A DNA stretch of 64,000 nt, from contig JAIUPT010000033.1 in the NCBI GenBank assembly GCA_022315425.1, forward strand, positions 806,001 to 870,000, in the 5' to 3' direction. Shown one piece after another: positions 1 through 11,032 of the stretch. Source of the DNA: Pseudevernia furfuracea. Its lineage: Eukaryota; Ascomycota; Lecanoromycetes; Lecanorales; Parmeliaceae. Position 1 is the stretch's first letter, and the number at the start of each line of letters is the position of its first letter. Under the pieces are notes generated by a model, which was given only the letters and a program-made list of their open reading frames with translations, had not been told where the DNA came from and did not search any database. The position numbers and the translations under genes are program-made.

Positions 1-1360
1 TGTTATTGGAGGGTGGGGTTCGGGATTAGTGAAAGCGATGAGTTGTCGGTAGCCTGATTTCGCAAATCAAGGCGAAACGGTAAGAGAGACTTTGGGAGCG
101 GGATGGTATGGTAGACAAGGCATGTGAAGTAGGGAATTAGAAGAAGGTAAGGCAGAGAGAAAAACCGAGGTGAGGTCTTTGGTGGTGGTGGAGCTTGTTT
201 GTTTCAGGCAAGTTGATTATTGTGTCTAAGGAATTCACTTAATGCCTAGCGCCCTTCCGATGCGCTGGCCAATCACCGTTCACGGCTTGATTAAAGATAT
301 GTGATATATGATTGAAATGTTATTGACAGCGAACAATAATACATAGCGACGGAAAGCTGTTCGCAGACAAAAAGACAAACTTCAACCTCTGCCGCTTCGC
401 ACTGCTTTTTCGCTTCGAGAGTAAGGCACAAGTACTGTACCTAGGTAAAATCGCTGCTCCTTCTTCCACTCTTCCATATGTGGCATATCCTCGATGCGCA
501 TACCTATTCATAATAATATCCTACGCCTCTTCCAACTATGTTACGGAGGTAGTGGTATGTGCTTATATCCTGTGTGGTCTAGTCTATAGACATCATCTAG
601 AGTCCGGAGTACTTTACCTAAGGTACCCCGGACTAGATGAGTAGGTACAGCGTGAAGCGGGTACCAATCCAGGCTCTATCCTTGGAGCTTTGTCCTTAAA
701 GTAATTTAGACCTATTCTGACAACTTTCTATAACATGACATTCTTCTCTTCTCTTCTCTTCTCTTCGCTTCTCTTTTCTTTTTTTTTCTTTTCTTGATGC
801 GCATGTTGTTGAGTTATTGTGGAAATGGAAGAAAATTAAATGGAAGTAGGAAGAGCTTGGGGGAGGAAACCCATTTTAGCGTTTGCGGGGGAGCCCGACC
901 CGAGCAATTAGGTAAGGTACTCTAAGGTCTAAGGTACTTACCTACCTAGGTAGGTATACTTATTTCCTTAGGAGTAGGACAGTCCCCTTCCTTGGTGAAC
1001 CGAGGTTCGCCTTACAAGTCCCAAGCCCCAAGTCCCAAATCCATCAATTCCGTCCCCCTCAGCAGTCAACAGTCAGCATTCAGCATCATGGTTCGTTCGC
1101 TCCATGAGCTCCTCTACTTTTGATCATACTTTCATACTCTTCCTCAGCTTCCTCGCCATGAGCATGGGCATGGGCATGGGCATGAACCGCCCAGATCATC
1201 TTCTCATTCCAAAGCTTCCTTTCGGAGCCCAACAGCCTCCTCTTTAGCCGACGACGTAAGTCTCAGACCCTCCATTTCACACCCTCATACCGGGAACAAG
1301 TCTACTGACGCAAACAAATACCAGGAGGATTCTATAAGCTCCCTCTCTTCTCCCTACAAC
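1..1360. other. Left-edge intergenic region and ATG22 leader
   Basis: No convincing protein gene is visible here. A pyrimidine-rich TCTCT tandem tract lies at about 741-780, and there are ACCTAGGTAGGTA-like short repeats around 935-960. Positions 1087-1360 probably hold the ATG22 leader: a good intron (GTAAGT at 1257, CAG at 1324) joins a His/Gly-rich open stretch to the frame of the ATG at 1361. The ATG22 protein may therefore begin further upstream than annotated. Confidence 0.5.
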
Positions 1361-3587
1361 ATGGACCCCGAGAATTCCCCCGATCCCCCCTCTTATCCCG
1401 GGGAAGATACCCGTTTAACTAGCACCAAAGAGCTCTCGGGATGGTTTTCTTATGGCTGGGCGGCCGAGGTATTCGTCGTATGCGGTGTCGGATCTTTCCT
1501 CCCCATTACTTTGGAACAACTCGCACGTGAGCGAGGCGTCCTCCTGTCTGACAGGACCGTATCCTGCAGCGCCGGCTTCAAGACAACCATGCCACCAGAC
1601 TTTCCCAACACAACCATGTCATACGAGGCGGCTAGGGGTTTATCCCCTCGAGCAGATAAAGGACAGTGTATCATCAACTTCTTCGGCACCGACATCAACA
1701 CGGCGAGCTTTGCCATGTACACCTTCTCAATAAGTGTGCTCGTCCAAGCTCTTCTCATCATCTCGATGAGTGGAGCTGCAGACCACGGGCAGTACCGAAA
1801 AAGTCTCCTGCTCTCATTTGCATTTACGGGAGCTGTGGCCACCATGCTTTTCCTTGCTGTAGTCCCGAAGGTCTACCCACTTGGGGCAATATTGGCCATC
1901 ATCTCAAACACTTGCTTTGGCGCATCTTTTGTCTTATTAAATTCATTCCTCCCCGTCCTTGTACGTCGGCATCCAACCATCCAGGCTACTGTGATCGATG
2001 AAAACAACTATTCGGAAGGGTCAAGCCCTGAGCAGACATCCGAATACGACGAGCAAGGTCACGATAGTGCTACAGAATCACTCCTACAATCCTCTTCCGT
2101 CGCTGGTCGAATGATACCCATTCAAACTTCATCTGCACCTGTTTCACCCGCACTTCGACTATCAACCAAAATATCGTCATATGGAATAGGAATTGGGTAC
2201 ATTGCCGCGGTGATTGTCCAAACACTAGGAATAACGATTGTTGTAGTCGCGGATTCTATGACCACATCCACGACTTTAACCCTTCGAATCGTTCTTTTTC
2301 TCGTCGGTCTATGGTGGTTCATCTTCACAATCCCAGCAGCACTCTGGCTACGGCCGCGGCCGGGTCCTCCACTATCTTACATAAGCAATGGTAAACAAAG
2401 GAGCTGGGCGGGTTATATTGCTTATGCGTGGGGCTCCCTTGGAAAGACTATTCTGCGAGCTCGGCGCCTGAAGGATGTCACTCTCTTTCTAGGCGCTTGG
2501 TTACTTCTTAGTGATGGTATCGCAACTGTCAGCGGTACTGCCGTGCTGTTCGCGAAGACAGAACTGCAGATGACACCCGCCGCTCTAGCATTGATTAGTT
2601 TGGTTGGAACCGTCGCAGGGATTTTGGGAGCATTTTCTTGGAGCAAGCTTGTACGTATTTTCGGATTAGCTTTTTTCAATCCCCACCCTGGTCTCCAGCG
2701 CTGAATTGTTTTTCTTGGAGAATGAAAATTGACTCCGAAATCCCAATCACAGTCCCGGTGGTTGGGCATCTCTCCATCCAAAACGATCATCGCTTGTATA
2801 TGCCTTTTCGAAATAATTCCAATCTATGGGCTGCTAGGATATATACCTGCCATAAGACGCTTTGGGGTGTTCGGTCTCCAGGTATGTACATTTTGGGAAA
2901 TGCTTGTTCGCCTTGTTGTACTTCGTAGGCTTGTTTTATGAGGGGACTTTGTGTCATGAAAAGTGTTTTTTCCCTGCATTGCGCTCTCTTAATTTGATTT
3001 GTCTCTCGACCTTTGGTCTTGCAAAGAGCATGCTGACTCCGGAATACTCATTAGCAACCGTGGGAGATGTATCCTGTACGTATTTTCGGAGTCCATTTTT
3101 TCTCTTTTGGACCAAACCTTGAGTCTTGAGACATGTCTTCGGAGTTCCTACTTTGTAGACATGTTCCAAGGGTCAATACTCCCCGTCTAACAGGCAGTAC
3201 TGACTCGGAGATTGTAAGCTTGGTGCGATCTATGGCTTTGTTCTTGGAGGGCTTTCTTCGTACTGTCGCAGTCTCTTCGGAGAGCTCATACCTCCCGGAT
3301 CTGAAGCTGCATTCTACGCTTTATATGCCATTACGGACAAAGGCTCGAGCGTTTTCGGCCCAGCCATAGTGGGTGCAATTACCGATCGATGGGGGGAGAT
3401 CCGTCCTGCATTCGTATTCCTGGCTGTACTCATATTCATACCGCTGCCTCTGATGTTGCTGGTCGATGTTGATCGAGGGAAAAAAGACGGTGTTGAAATG
3501 GCAAAGGAGCTCGAAGGAAAGGATGATCACGCTCAATCCGGGACCGATGATTCTATCCGGCTAGATGGCGAAGAGGAGGATGCATGA
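1361..3587 (+). CDS. ATG22: Autophagy-related protein 22 (vacuolar amino-acid effluxer, MFS-like)
   Basis: Predicted vacuolar membrane protein that exports amino acids released when autophagic bodies are broken down. Exons by hand: 1361-2650, 2753-2881, 3055-3075 and 3219-3587, all joined in phase 0, giving 602 aa, normal for the family. Family signatures are TSTKELSGWFSYGWAAEVF near the N-terminus, ITLEQLARERGVLLSD, and the C-terminal blocks CRSLFGELIPPGSEAAFYAL and ITDKGSSVFGPAIVGAITDR. The third exon is only 21 nt and encodes QPWEMYP; without it the conserved PWEMY segment is lost. The luminal loop (about residues 205-250) is Ser/Glu-rich and variable, as usual. All three introns belong to the introner-like class described separately. 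An upstream start by way of a leader intron is possible. The gene is convergent with OCT1. Confidence 0.9.
2651..2752 (+). repeat. Introner-like intron, ATG22 intron 1 (102 nt)
   Basis: Starts GTACGTATTTTCGGA and ends TTGACTCCGAAATC..CACAG. The 5' TTTCGGA and 3' TCCGAAA are exact reverse complements, closing a terminal stem. It is the shortest copy, so it may be an internally deleted element. Confidence 0.7.
2882..3054 (+). repeat. Introner-like intron, ATG22 intron 2 (173 nt)
   Basis: The 5' end GTATGTACATTTTGGGAAATG closely matches the transporter intron at 23749-23904 (GTACGTACATTTTGGAGATG). The 3' block GCATGCTGACTCCGGAAT is nearly identical to that of the RCR-like gene intron at 14409-14554. 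ATTTTGG can pair with CCGGAAT through two G-U pairs. Confidence 0.7.
3076..3218 (+). repeat. Introner-like intron, ATG22 intron 3 (143 nt)
   Basis: Begins GTACGTATTTTCGGAGTCC, has the internal block CTTGAGTCTTGAGACATG, and ends with AGTACTGACTCGGAG..TAAG. It aligns along most of its length with transporter introns 1 and 2 (26080-26226 and 25798-25947), which lie 22 kb away on the opposite strand. Confidence 0.75.
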
Positions 3588-3988
3588 TCCATCCCGAATG
3601 TAGGGCGTCGGATGGGTATGGGTGTTGCGTCGAGGGGTTATCTTTAGCCGTCGGTAGACTTTGAAAGGCCTGTGCCTCACGAATTTGTGGTGCAGGCTCG
3701 AAGTGTCAAATGAACGATTTGAGAGGGTTGCTCGAAGTCGATTTCGATAATAACATCCTCGGTGCCTACGGAGTATTAGTACTACCCATGAGACTTATGT
3801 GCCTTGTCCAAGTGCATCTCAACGAAGGACCAATCGAACCGGGGATTCGCAGCATGCTATGCTCTTGCGCAATGAAACGGCTAATGGCCCCTCGCGGTCG
3901 TGCTACAGACATAATGGGCTCTCATGCTTTCCCCAAGCATTGACATGAAGAAGACCAATTATTCGTGCCCCATCCAGGTCATTCCACC
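3588..3988. other. Convergent ATG22/OCT1 intergenic region
   Basis: This stretch lies between two converging stop codons and probably holds both 3' UTRs. Small open frames exist but lack any family resemblance. No repeat was seen. Confidence 0.5.
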
Positions 3989-6322
3989 TCAATCATGCAC
4001 ACCCCATTTCCCTACCTCCTCCATTGCTTCCTTCCCACCATCTTTCAACCTTTCCTCTCCCAATACTCCACTGACACAAGCCCAACCACTTCTTCCGCCC
4101 CCCCATTTCAGGACCTCGTCTTTGTATCTCTCTCCTGCCTCTCTGTCCACCCCGCCATCATTTTTTCCGCCTCTGAAAACTTCCTTCCATACCTTTCCTG
4201 CAATAGCTCGATCAAAAAGGTAACTATAGTAAGTACCCCCATACTCGACCAAATGTCCAAAGAAACCCTGCGCGTTCGTTGCCCGAGGCTCCCTCACGCT
4301 ACTGTACTTATCGTACACATCGAAGAAAGCTTTCGTACTATCAAAGCCCCCGTTCATGCTTAACGGAAGCGAAGAGTGATAAGCTTGATCCAGCAAACTA
4401 AACAGGATCTGCGTTTCGGTCTGGACACCCTGTCCTCGTCCTTGCATCAGCAACGAATCTTCTATCATTTCATATGGCAAAGGTGCGCCACTTTCCCAGT
4501 GACGTGCGAAAAGCGCAAGTACGGAAGGATCAGAGGCGAAATACTCCATCAAAACCGAAGGGAGCTCCGCAAAGTCCGTGGGGCAGCGAGTGCCGGAGAC
4601 AACCTGCAGAGATGTACGGCCAAGAATTGAATGAATTGCGTGGCCCATCTCATGAAATAAAGTCTTAACGTCCTGGAAGCCAAGCAGCGCGGGAATGGAC
4701 GAGTTTGGCGGGTGGGGAAAATCACAAATCAGAGCTAGTACCGGAAGCTGATAGAACTGGTTGCTGTTGATGGACGAAACTGCCATGCCATCATTGACAT
4801 CTTGTGGAGAGTCTGACCCTTCACTGGCCTCTGAAGAGGAGATCAGACGTGAGCAACGAAGGGTAAAATGTGTAGGGTTCGGGTTCTTGCCAGCACGCGC
4901 AAAAAGGTCGCAATATAGGACTGCAACGTGGCCGTCAGTCTCGTGAAGAACATCCAGACGACGCACATCAGAGTTCCAAGTTTCTCCGGGACTGGTTATA
5001 CGAGGGACAAAGCGAATGCCGTAAAGCCGGTTGAAGAGGCGCGAGAGCCCTTGCATCACTGTGCCTAGGGAGAAGTACGCCGACAGAAAATCCGGTTTTC
5101 GAGAGTTTGATTTTAGGTCAACGTTGAGACGATTTCGATAGTAAACAAGGTCCCACTGCCCAATTGCCGTCGGAATGCCATCTGCTACTTTCATCTCCTT
5201 CATTCTCGCCAATTCTTGTATTACGCGCGGAGCATTATCCGCGGATAGTGCTGTGAGGAAAGAGTAAACGGCCTCTGGTGACTTCGCCAGCTTGTCAGAT
5301 AAAGTCATGTGAGCATAGCTCTCATGGCCAGAAAGCTTTGCAATCTCAGCACGCGTGACCATGAGCCTTTCGAGCAGCTTTATTTGATTCTTTGAGGACT
5401 GTCTTCCTGCGATGTAGATCTCTCTTCGTGTCGCTTCGTCCTCCACGGTTCCTAAAGCCACATATGGCACGTCCCCGACAGTGGGCAATCGTACCATTTT
5501 ACGCCCATCAGACCATCGCGCGAGTATCAACGGATCCATACCTTTCAGCTGTCTAACATCAAGGTCGAGATACGACGTTGTCGGAGTCATGCTGTCCAGG
5601 AATTCGTTTCCCAATATCTTCATTTGGTTGGACAACTCTACAAAGCTTCGCCTCTTTTCGGCAGGCAGTTCGATGGCAGAGTTGGAAAAGTCTCTGAGCA
5701 GAATTTGGGCCACCATCTTCTCTTCCTCATTCCACGAACCCGAGGCTTTATGTGTCGAGATAGCCTTCCTGAGTTGGGCATTTAGTCCTGGAGTGGTATT
5801 GAGCACGTTCATATAATCGAAGAGAAACGCATAGGCCTGGATGGCGGCTTCTTGATATCGAGTATCTGGATGTGTGCAGCGTACGAAATCTGCAATATCG
5901 AGGACTCGACACAAAGAATCGCTGAGAAGGTCAAGTTGTCTGGGTATGGCTGCGTATGCCTCAATCGAGGCTGCCGACAAGACACCATGCACAATTTTCT
6001 GACACTTTTTTTGCGTGACCTGGGCATATTTGAGGAAGCCCGAGGGTTCAGTTAGATAATGGTTCTGGAACAAGCCACGTGATGGTCTTGCTAAGTCGGA
6101 AGTATGTTGCTGAGAGAATTGCAGCCAGAAATCGTGAGCGTCGAATATCTGACGCAAGGTGGTATCCTCAAGGCTCCTTTCGTGGCTGGTGGTAGATGAA
6201 AATCGAATTGGCCTCGGGCCAGCAGTGGCGGTTGCTGCCACTGCAAGTAGACCGCGAGGTGTGCATGAGTGAAGAGCATGTCGGAGGAGTGGCGTTTTTA
6301 AGCGACATGCTGACTTGATCAT
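3989..6322 (-). CDS. OCT1: Mitochondrial intermediate peptidase (M3 zinc metallopeptidase)
   Basis: Matrix protease that removes an octapeptide from imported proteins already cut by the mitochondrial processing peptidase. It is a single uninterrupted exon of 777 aa, typical of fungal Oct1. Residues 1-45 are rich in Arg, Ser and Ala with almost no acids, as expected of a mitochondrial presequence. The zinc site HEMGH is at residues 557-561, and the downstream FAELPSVLMEYFASDP block supplies the third metal ligand Glu as in M3 peptidases. The start at 6322 is an ATG directly ahead of the presequence. The upstream neighbour is divergent (ATG at 6683), so the roughly 360 bp between them may be a shared promoter. 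Confidence 0.93.
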   Translation of the reverse strand: MIKSACRLKTPLLRHALHSCTPRGLLAVAATATAGPRPIRFSSTTSHERSLEDTTLRQIFDAHDFWLQFSQQHTSDLARPSRGLFQNHYLTEPSGFLKYAQVTQKKCQKIVHGVLSAASIEAYAAIPRQLDLLSDSLCRVLDIADFVRCTHPDTRYQEAAIQAYAFLFDYMNVLNTTPGLNAQLRKAISTHKASGSWNEEEKMVAQILLRDFSNSAIELPAEKRRSFVELSNQMKILGNEFLDSMTPTTSYLDLDVRQLKGMDPLILARWSDGRKMVRLPTVGDVPYVALGTVEDEATRREIYIAGRQSSKNQIKLLERLMVTRAEIAKLSGHESYAHMTLSDKLAKSPEAVYSFLTALSADNAPRVIQELARMKEMKVADGIPTAIGQWDLVYYRNRLNVDLKSNSRKPDFLSAYFSLGTVMQGLSRLFNRLYGIRFVPRITSPGETWNSDVRRLDVLHETDGHVAVLYCDLFARAGKNPNPTHFTLRCSRLISSSEASEGSDSPQDVNDGMAVSSINSNQFYQLPVLALICDFPHPPNSSIPALLGFQDVKTLFHEMGHAIHSILGRTSLQVVSGTRCPTDFAELPSVLMEYFASDPSVLALFARHWESGAPLPYEMIEDSLLMQGRGQGVQTETQILFSLLDQAYHSSLPLSMNGGFDSTKAFFDVYDKYSSVREPRATNAQGFFGHLVEYGGTYYSYLFDRAIAGKVWKEVFRGGKNDGGVDREAGERYKDEVLKWGGGRSGWACVSGVLGEERLKDGGKEAMEEVGKWGVHD

Positions 6323-6682
6323 GTCCTCCTTTCTTCTATAATAATACCACGTGAATGCCGGATCTCTTCACGCATCCTCAGATCCTCATATCCTCATCTG
6401 AAGTAAATATAGTAAGGTAGTCTCCGACTCTCCGTACTTTAATCGAGCCACGGCATTCTTTCCGCCATGATATTTCATTACCGCTAAAGAGTCGCTAGTG
6501 AGGCTACTGAATACGATACCTACCTTACTCTAGTACCGTACGAGTATATAACGCTATTAACGCAATGGTGGGGCAAATCCGGGGAAGAAGATCCTCACAT
6601 CTTGACATTCACAACCCTATTGAATTCGACAAAAACACAAACGCATCCATATCAATCTCTTGCTTGAGTCCAGTCTTGAATC
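6323..6682. other. Divergent promoter region between OCT1 and the gene at 6683
   Basis: About 360 bp separates two divergent ATGs. It contains short AT-rich stretches (GAGTATATAACGC near 6541). No coding potential was recognised. Confidence 0.4.
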
Positions 6683-7067
6683 ATGGCCTCCGACTCAAAT
6701 CACTCTGCTTTCAACATCCTAGGCTCCTCGAAGCTCAATACCGCCGACGGCAAGAACCCCACCTCCTCCGCCACCACTTCTACATCAACCCAGCCAGGCA
6801 TAGCCAGCGGTCAAAAGAACAGCGAAGAGTACAGACAGGAATGCACCAAGGCCCATGATGTGCTAGAGAACCGTCTACGCGATGAGGTAAGCTACTGTTC
6901 CGGGCCGTTTCTCTCCTAATATGAGCATAACTTGTGATTGCAAAACATGATCCGAGGGTCTTGTACCCTTGAGACCTGCTTTGTGACTCAAAAATCACCT
7001 CTAGACGGAAATACTGACTCCAGAATCTCGATAGGAGAGGGAGAGGAAGTGGAGTGGGAAGTGGTGA
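6683..7067 (+). CDS. Small two-exon protein of unknown function
   Basis: I do not recognise this protein. Exon 1 (6683-6886) encodes 68 hydrophilic residues, starting MASDSNHSAFNILGSSKLN and ending in a charged, helix-prone segment (EEYRQECTKAHDVLENRLRDE). The ATG is in a good context after a divergent promoter. A 148-nt introner-like intron follows. With the acceptor at 7034 the second exon adds ERERKWSGKW and stops at 7067 (78 aa). With the alternative acceptor at 7023 the frame stays open to 7224 (134 aa), ending in a low-complexity Gly/Arg-rich tail. I prefer the first because it matches the branch-to-acceptor spacing of the other family copies. There is no signal peptide or membrane segment. 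Confidence 0.5.
6887..7034 (+). repeat. Introner-like intron in the small gene at 6683 (148 nt)
   Basis: The 5' end is GTAAGCTACTGTTCCGGGCC. The internal part has CCTTGAGACCTGCTTTGTGACTC-like sequence, and the 3' block is GAAATACTGACTCCAGAAT..GATAG. TTCCGG and CCAGAA can pair with one mismatch. It is more diverged at its 5' end than the ATG22 and transporter copies. Confidence 0.6.
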
Positions 7068-7447
7068 GGTACAAGCGAAAAGGGCAGAGTTCCGCCGGGG
7101 TTTGAGGAAACAGTTGGCAGGGGAGGAGTCGTCACGTTTGGGATGGGGGCCTCGGGCAATTGGCGCACACCCAAAATTGGAAGGAAGCGGAGGACATCTT
7201 CTGCGAGGGCTGGGAACGGTTTGAGCGAGCATGAGTGTCAGTATAACGGAAACGAGTTACGGAGAAAAAGATTTCCTGATCCTTGTCATGTTCTTGAAGG
7301 CGCTTGCAAGCTTATTCAATTGGTCTCTGGACCATCTGTATCCAGAAAAGTGTTCCCGTCACATCAGCTAGACGGCCTTGTCTGAGGTGTAGTAGTTCTA
7401 TAGTGAACGTGCAAGCCCGAGACTACCTCAACCACGCACGCCTTCAG

Positions 7448-9693
7448 TCATGCTCCTTGCTCACCCTTGGCGTAGACCTCATAAGGCGCACCCACTCCCA
7501 AGGCGCGTCTCGCATCCAAGCCGAGGAGGGAGAGGCCATGCAGGTAGCTTGCGTTTGTCCACCCAAAGCTACACCCTCAGATCAGCATTCGTATATCCAG
7601 ACATCTCGGATGGAATCACAGGACTCACCCTTCCTCAGGAGCATATTTGAAGTTCAATCCTTGGTTTCCATACTCTGCCCCTACACTCTGCCCCTTGTGG
7701 GGGCTTTTGAGCTCCGTGACGTCGTATTTCTCCACCACAGTACCATTGTAATCCACGAAAACCTTAGTGATCATGTGAAGCCAGCGGTAGGCAAGTCTCT
7801 CGGCCTCCTCATGGTAACCATATTTCTTCAAGCCATCCCAAGCTAAAATCTGATGAGGAGCCCAGCCATTAGGATAGTCCCATTGCTTCTGAGGATTTGC
7901 TGCATTGACTGGGCCACGAGAGTTCTCTGTATTCGAGGAGAGACCGCCCACACACTCGAATTTTGGAAGGCCTTTCTCAACGAGCAGAGCCGCTTGATGC
8001 GGACTAGCTACCCCACTCCAAAGAGCCCAGAGACTTGTCACTGTCTCATACTCAATTTGCTTCTTGGCCACCGTGTTGTGGTCAAAGTAGAGACCCTTCT
8101 CTTCATTCCACAAATACCTATCGATCAATTTTTTTCTCTTTTTCGCAGAGAAGTCCCAAACGGCTGACGACTCGAAACGGTCCACCGCCTGACCAGGAGC
8201 ACAAAAATCAGCAGGTACTTGGAGATTGTCCTCGAAGATGGTCCGAATCGCCTCCGCGATGTCTATTTCGTATCGATAGAGCAGACAGTTCAAGTCTATC
8301 GTCGCTAGGTCTGCGCAGACTCCCACAAATCGATTCGACGTATCGTGGCCACTTTCCCTGAGTGCTCTATCATGGAGGAAGAATTTGTCAAGCTCAGGCT
8401 CTTGGATCTTGCCATTGGTGTATGCCTGTCCAATCTCAGTCATCGTCATGTTGTGCTTCCTGGCGTAGGGTTCCAATATGTGGTCAAAACCCGTTGATTC
8501 AACTTCTGGAGGGATACCAATCCCGATTGGCCTGTATCTGGTGAGTCCAGTGTCCTCGTCGTATCTGGGAGCTGTCATCCAGTAGCTGTGATACTCTTTC
8601 ATTGCGGCGAGGATTGCCAGCTTGAGAAGATCCTTGGATCTAGGCTCATGTTCAGTCGCTTTGTAAGTTTTCAACGCTAGATCTGTCAGAAAAGGGGGCT
8701 GTGCTCTACCAAGGTAGTACGACCGGTTCGCATTGAGAATCTTGCCATAGTGTTTTATCTCGAATATGAAATGTCGTAGGATTGACTTCACAACATGTGG
8801 ATGCGTATCTATCATTGCTGTAGCACAGAAATAGCTATCCCAGTTGTAAAGTTCGTTGAATCGGCCTCCAGGTACAATGAAAGGGAGTCCTATGAGTTCT
8901 TTGCGTCCGTTCGAGTCATTGCTCTCCATCTCAAGCGCCAGAATGCCAGGCTTATCGTTCAATCTTCTGATGAACTCAGCCGTGATGTCACTTTCTGGGA
9001 GCCATTGTACGTCCAAGTTCATATCTGGCATTTCTCGCGCAAGCTTCAGATAGTATGCGTGCTGTAGTGGTACGCCATGCGGTACGTAGATCCTTGGGTT
9101 GGACTCCGCAGCCTCACAGGTCTTGGGATCTCTCGCTGCAATGGCGATACCTGAGCTATCGATGTTCCTTTTCAAGTTATTCCACCAGATTGTCTTAATC
9201 AACCGCTGGAGACGGTCGACCGGATCCTCGAAAACCTTATCCAGGTCGATTTCCAGATATTCCTCTCCCCTTTTCTGCGCCAGGAACAGCTCCTGCAGAA
9301 GATTTGCTAGATGATACGTGCCTTTGATCTCGATCTCTTGGGTTCCATCATTCTTCAGAGGTTTCAGGAGGAAAGACTTCGTTTGAGGAACAGAATTAGC
9401 ATCCTTCCAATCCATCCCTAGAGAGCATTGGACACACCTTCGGTCCGCGGTCATCGACTGTTATCAACCCGTCCCCATCTGTATCTTCTCTCCGTAAGAG
9501 ATCTTCTCTTGTACTATTCACGGTTACTACCAGCTTTCCTTTCGTGTTAGTGACTTCATCTGTGGCTACCTCAGAGCATCAGTCGCTCTGCCTTTATTGA
9601 TTCCATTGAAAGTAGGGCGATACCATTGATACCAATTCTACTTCGTTGCTGCAAAAGCGTTTCGCCCCTCTCAAGATCCACAGCACCTTTTGA
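7448..9693 (-). CDS. Neutral trehalase (GH37), 5' end unresolved
   Basis: Cytosolic alpha,alpha-trehalase that splits stored trehalose into two glucoses. Exons I can support: 9633-9693, 9438-9569, 7629-9376 and 7448-7568. Both GH37 signatures are present: PGGRFNELYNWDSY and QWDYPNGWAP. The exon at 9438-9569 holds an EF-hand-like loop (REDTDGDGLITVDDRGPK), characteristic of the calcium-binding N-terminus of neutral trehalases. The last exon restores the conserved end (FGWTNASYLHGLSLLG). The first coding exon with its ATG was not found: the frame before 9693 meets a stop, and the usual RRxS protein-kinase-A sites of the N-terminal tail are not visible. The missing exon probably lies between 9694 and about 10150. 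Convergent with the small gene at 6683. Confidence 0.85.
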
Positions 9694-11032
9694 CTAAAAT
9701 TCAAATCACCACACAGTCAGTAATTAGGTCACTGCTCGTGTATTTGTTAAGGAAGCCGAAAGCATACGGTAGTAGAGCGAGAAAGTAGCCAGAGAACGAG
9801 CAGAGAAAATACATACAGAAAACCTGGATTAAAGACTATTCGGGCCCCCATAAGCTGGGTAGGCCGGTACTCAGGCGCATAAGGGATAGAATGGATCAAA
9901 TAGCTGCACAAATCACAATTGACATGAAATATCGCCATACATTGCTCGAGATGTTCTGCATCATGCTTCCAGGGTTCCTCTCCGAATCAGCTGCTAGGTG
10001 TACATCCTGAGTATTGCCATCATTCTCAGGATTTAGATCTGCTGAAGACATCGTAGTGGCCGTAAAATGTTTGATCTTCCAATCTGACAAGAACCTGCAA
10101 ATGTGTAAAGGGCCAGATACTGTGGTACGAAGTGAAATAGCAATTATGTTATGGCTTCGAGCACAGGTGTTGAAAGTCATTCAAAGTCACAAGTGATCAG
10201 GATGAAGGTCGGAAAGAAGCAGAGAAGCTATGGGTGCTGTTTAGATTGATCAGGCATTCTAAGCATGATAATAATCGAACCTATCCCAAGTATTTGGATG
10301 ATGGAGGACATGACTGAAGCTGCTTTCCACAGTCTTACACTCAAGAGATTTGAAGACTTGAAGGTAGGACAGAAGAAGGTCGTGTGAGAAAGTTGGTGCT
10401 GACCCCTGGAAAGCGGGCAGTTTGAGAATTGGTTTCCCCGTGTCAGTCATAAGTCATAGATGTGGGCGACGGTCATAGTACCAATCGGAGGAAGGGCTCA
10501 AAAATCCCACTGTGCCCAGAGAAACAATGGGAGCGTCTAATGTCTGGTGGTCAGCTCAGTCCGAGAACGCAGGGGACCGACTGACGTTATGGGAGTAAGT
10601 ATGGGCGACTTTCTACTACTTACTACCTAGGTACTACTCTGTCCGGTATGAAACGAATATCAACGCGTATCCGAGATGTCTGTCCTATCAAAGAATACCG
10701 CACGTTATAAAACAAACACTTTGGACTAACAAGAGGGTTGAGACTTTCCCTCTGACCATTCTGTTGTCATATTCATTGCTTACTTCGATCTGTATGGACA
10801 GAAAACAATCACGGAGATGTAATTTTGATTCATGCACAATACACAACGCGATAACATGATTTTTGTAATCAGATATGCGTCAATGGGAATCCCGGCTATG
10901 TCCTGCTCCAAAATTCCAGAACTTGAAAGAAAGCGCTGCCGCATCAAAGGCTTCAACGACTTCCAGATTTCCTCGCTCTATACACGAGGCCCCTCTGTGC
11001 CCTGGCAACCTTGAAGTGCCTTGCCTCCCCAT
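9694..11032. other. Long gap: trehalase 5' region and SRC1 3' flank
   Basis: Contains the unresolved first exon and promoter of trehalase. A frame around 9896-10076 (minus) starting MSSADLNPENDGNTQDVHL is a candidate first exon but has no family resemblance. From about 10450 to 11032 no gene is visible. Confidence 0.4.

Noticed and set aside
3924..4363. Overlapping open frames on the plus strand
   Set aside because: They are antisense to the conserved OCT1 C-terminal coding sequence and show no family features.
9896..10180. Minus-strand frame starting MTFNTCARS as a separate gene
   Set aside because: It is short with no family resemblance. Part of it might be a trehalase first exon, but splicing could not be established.
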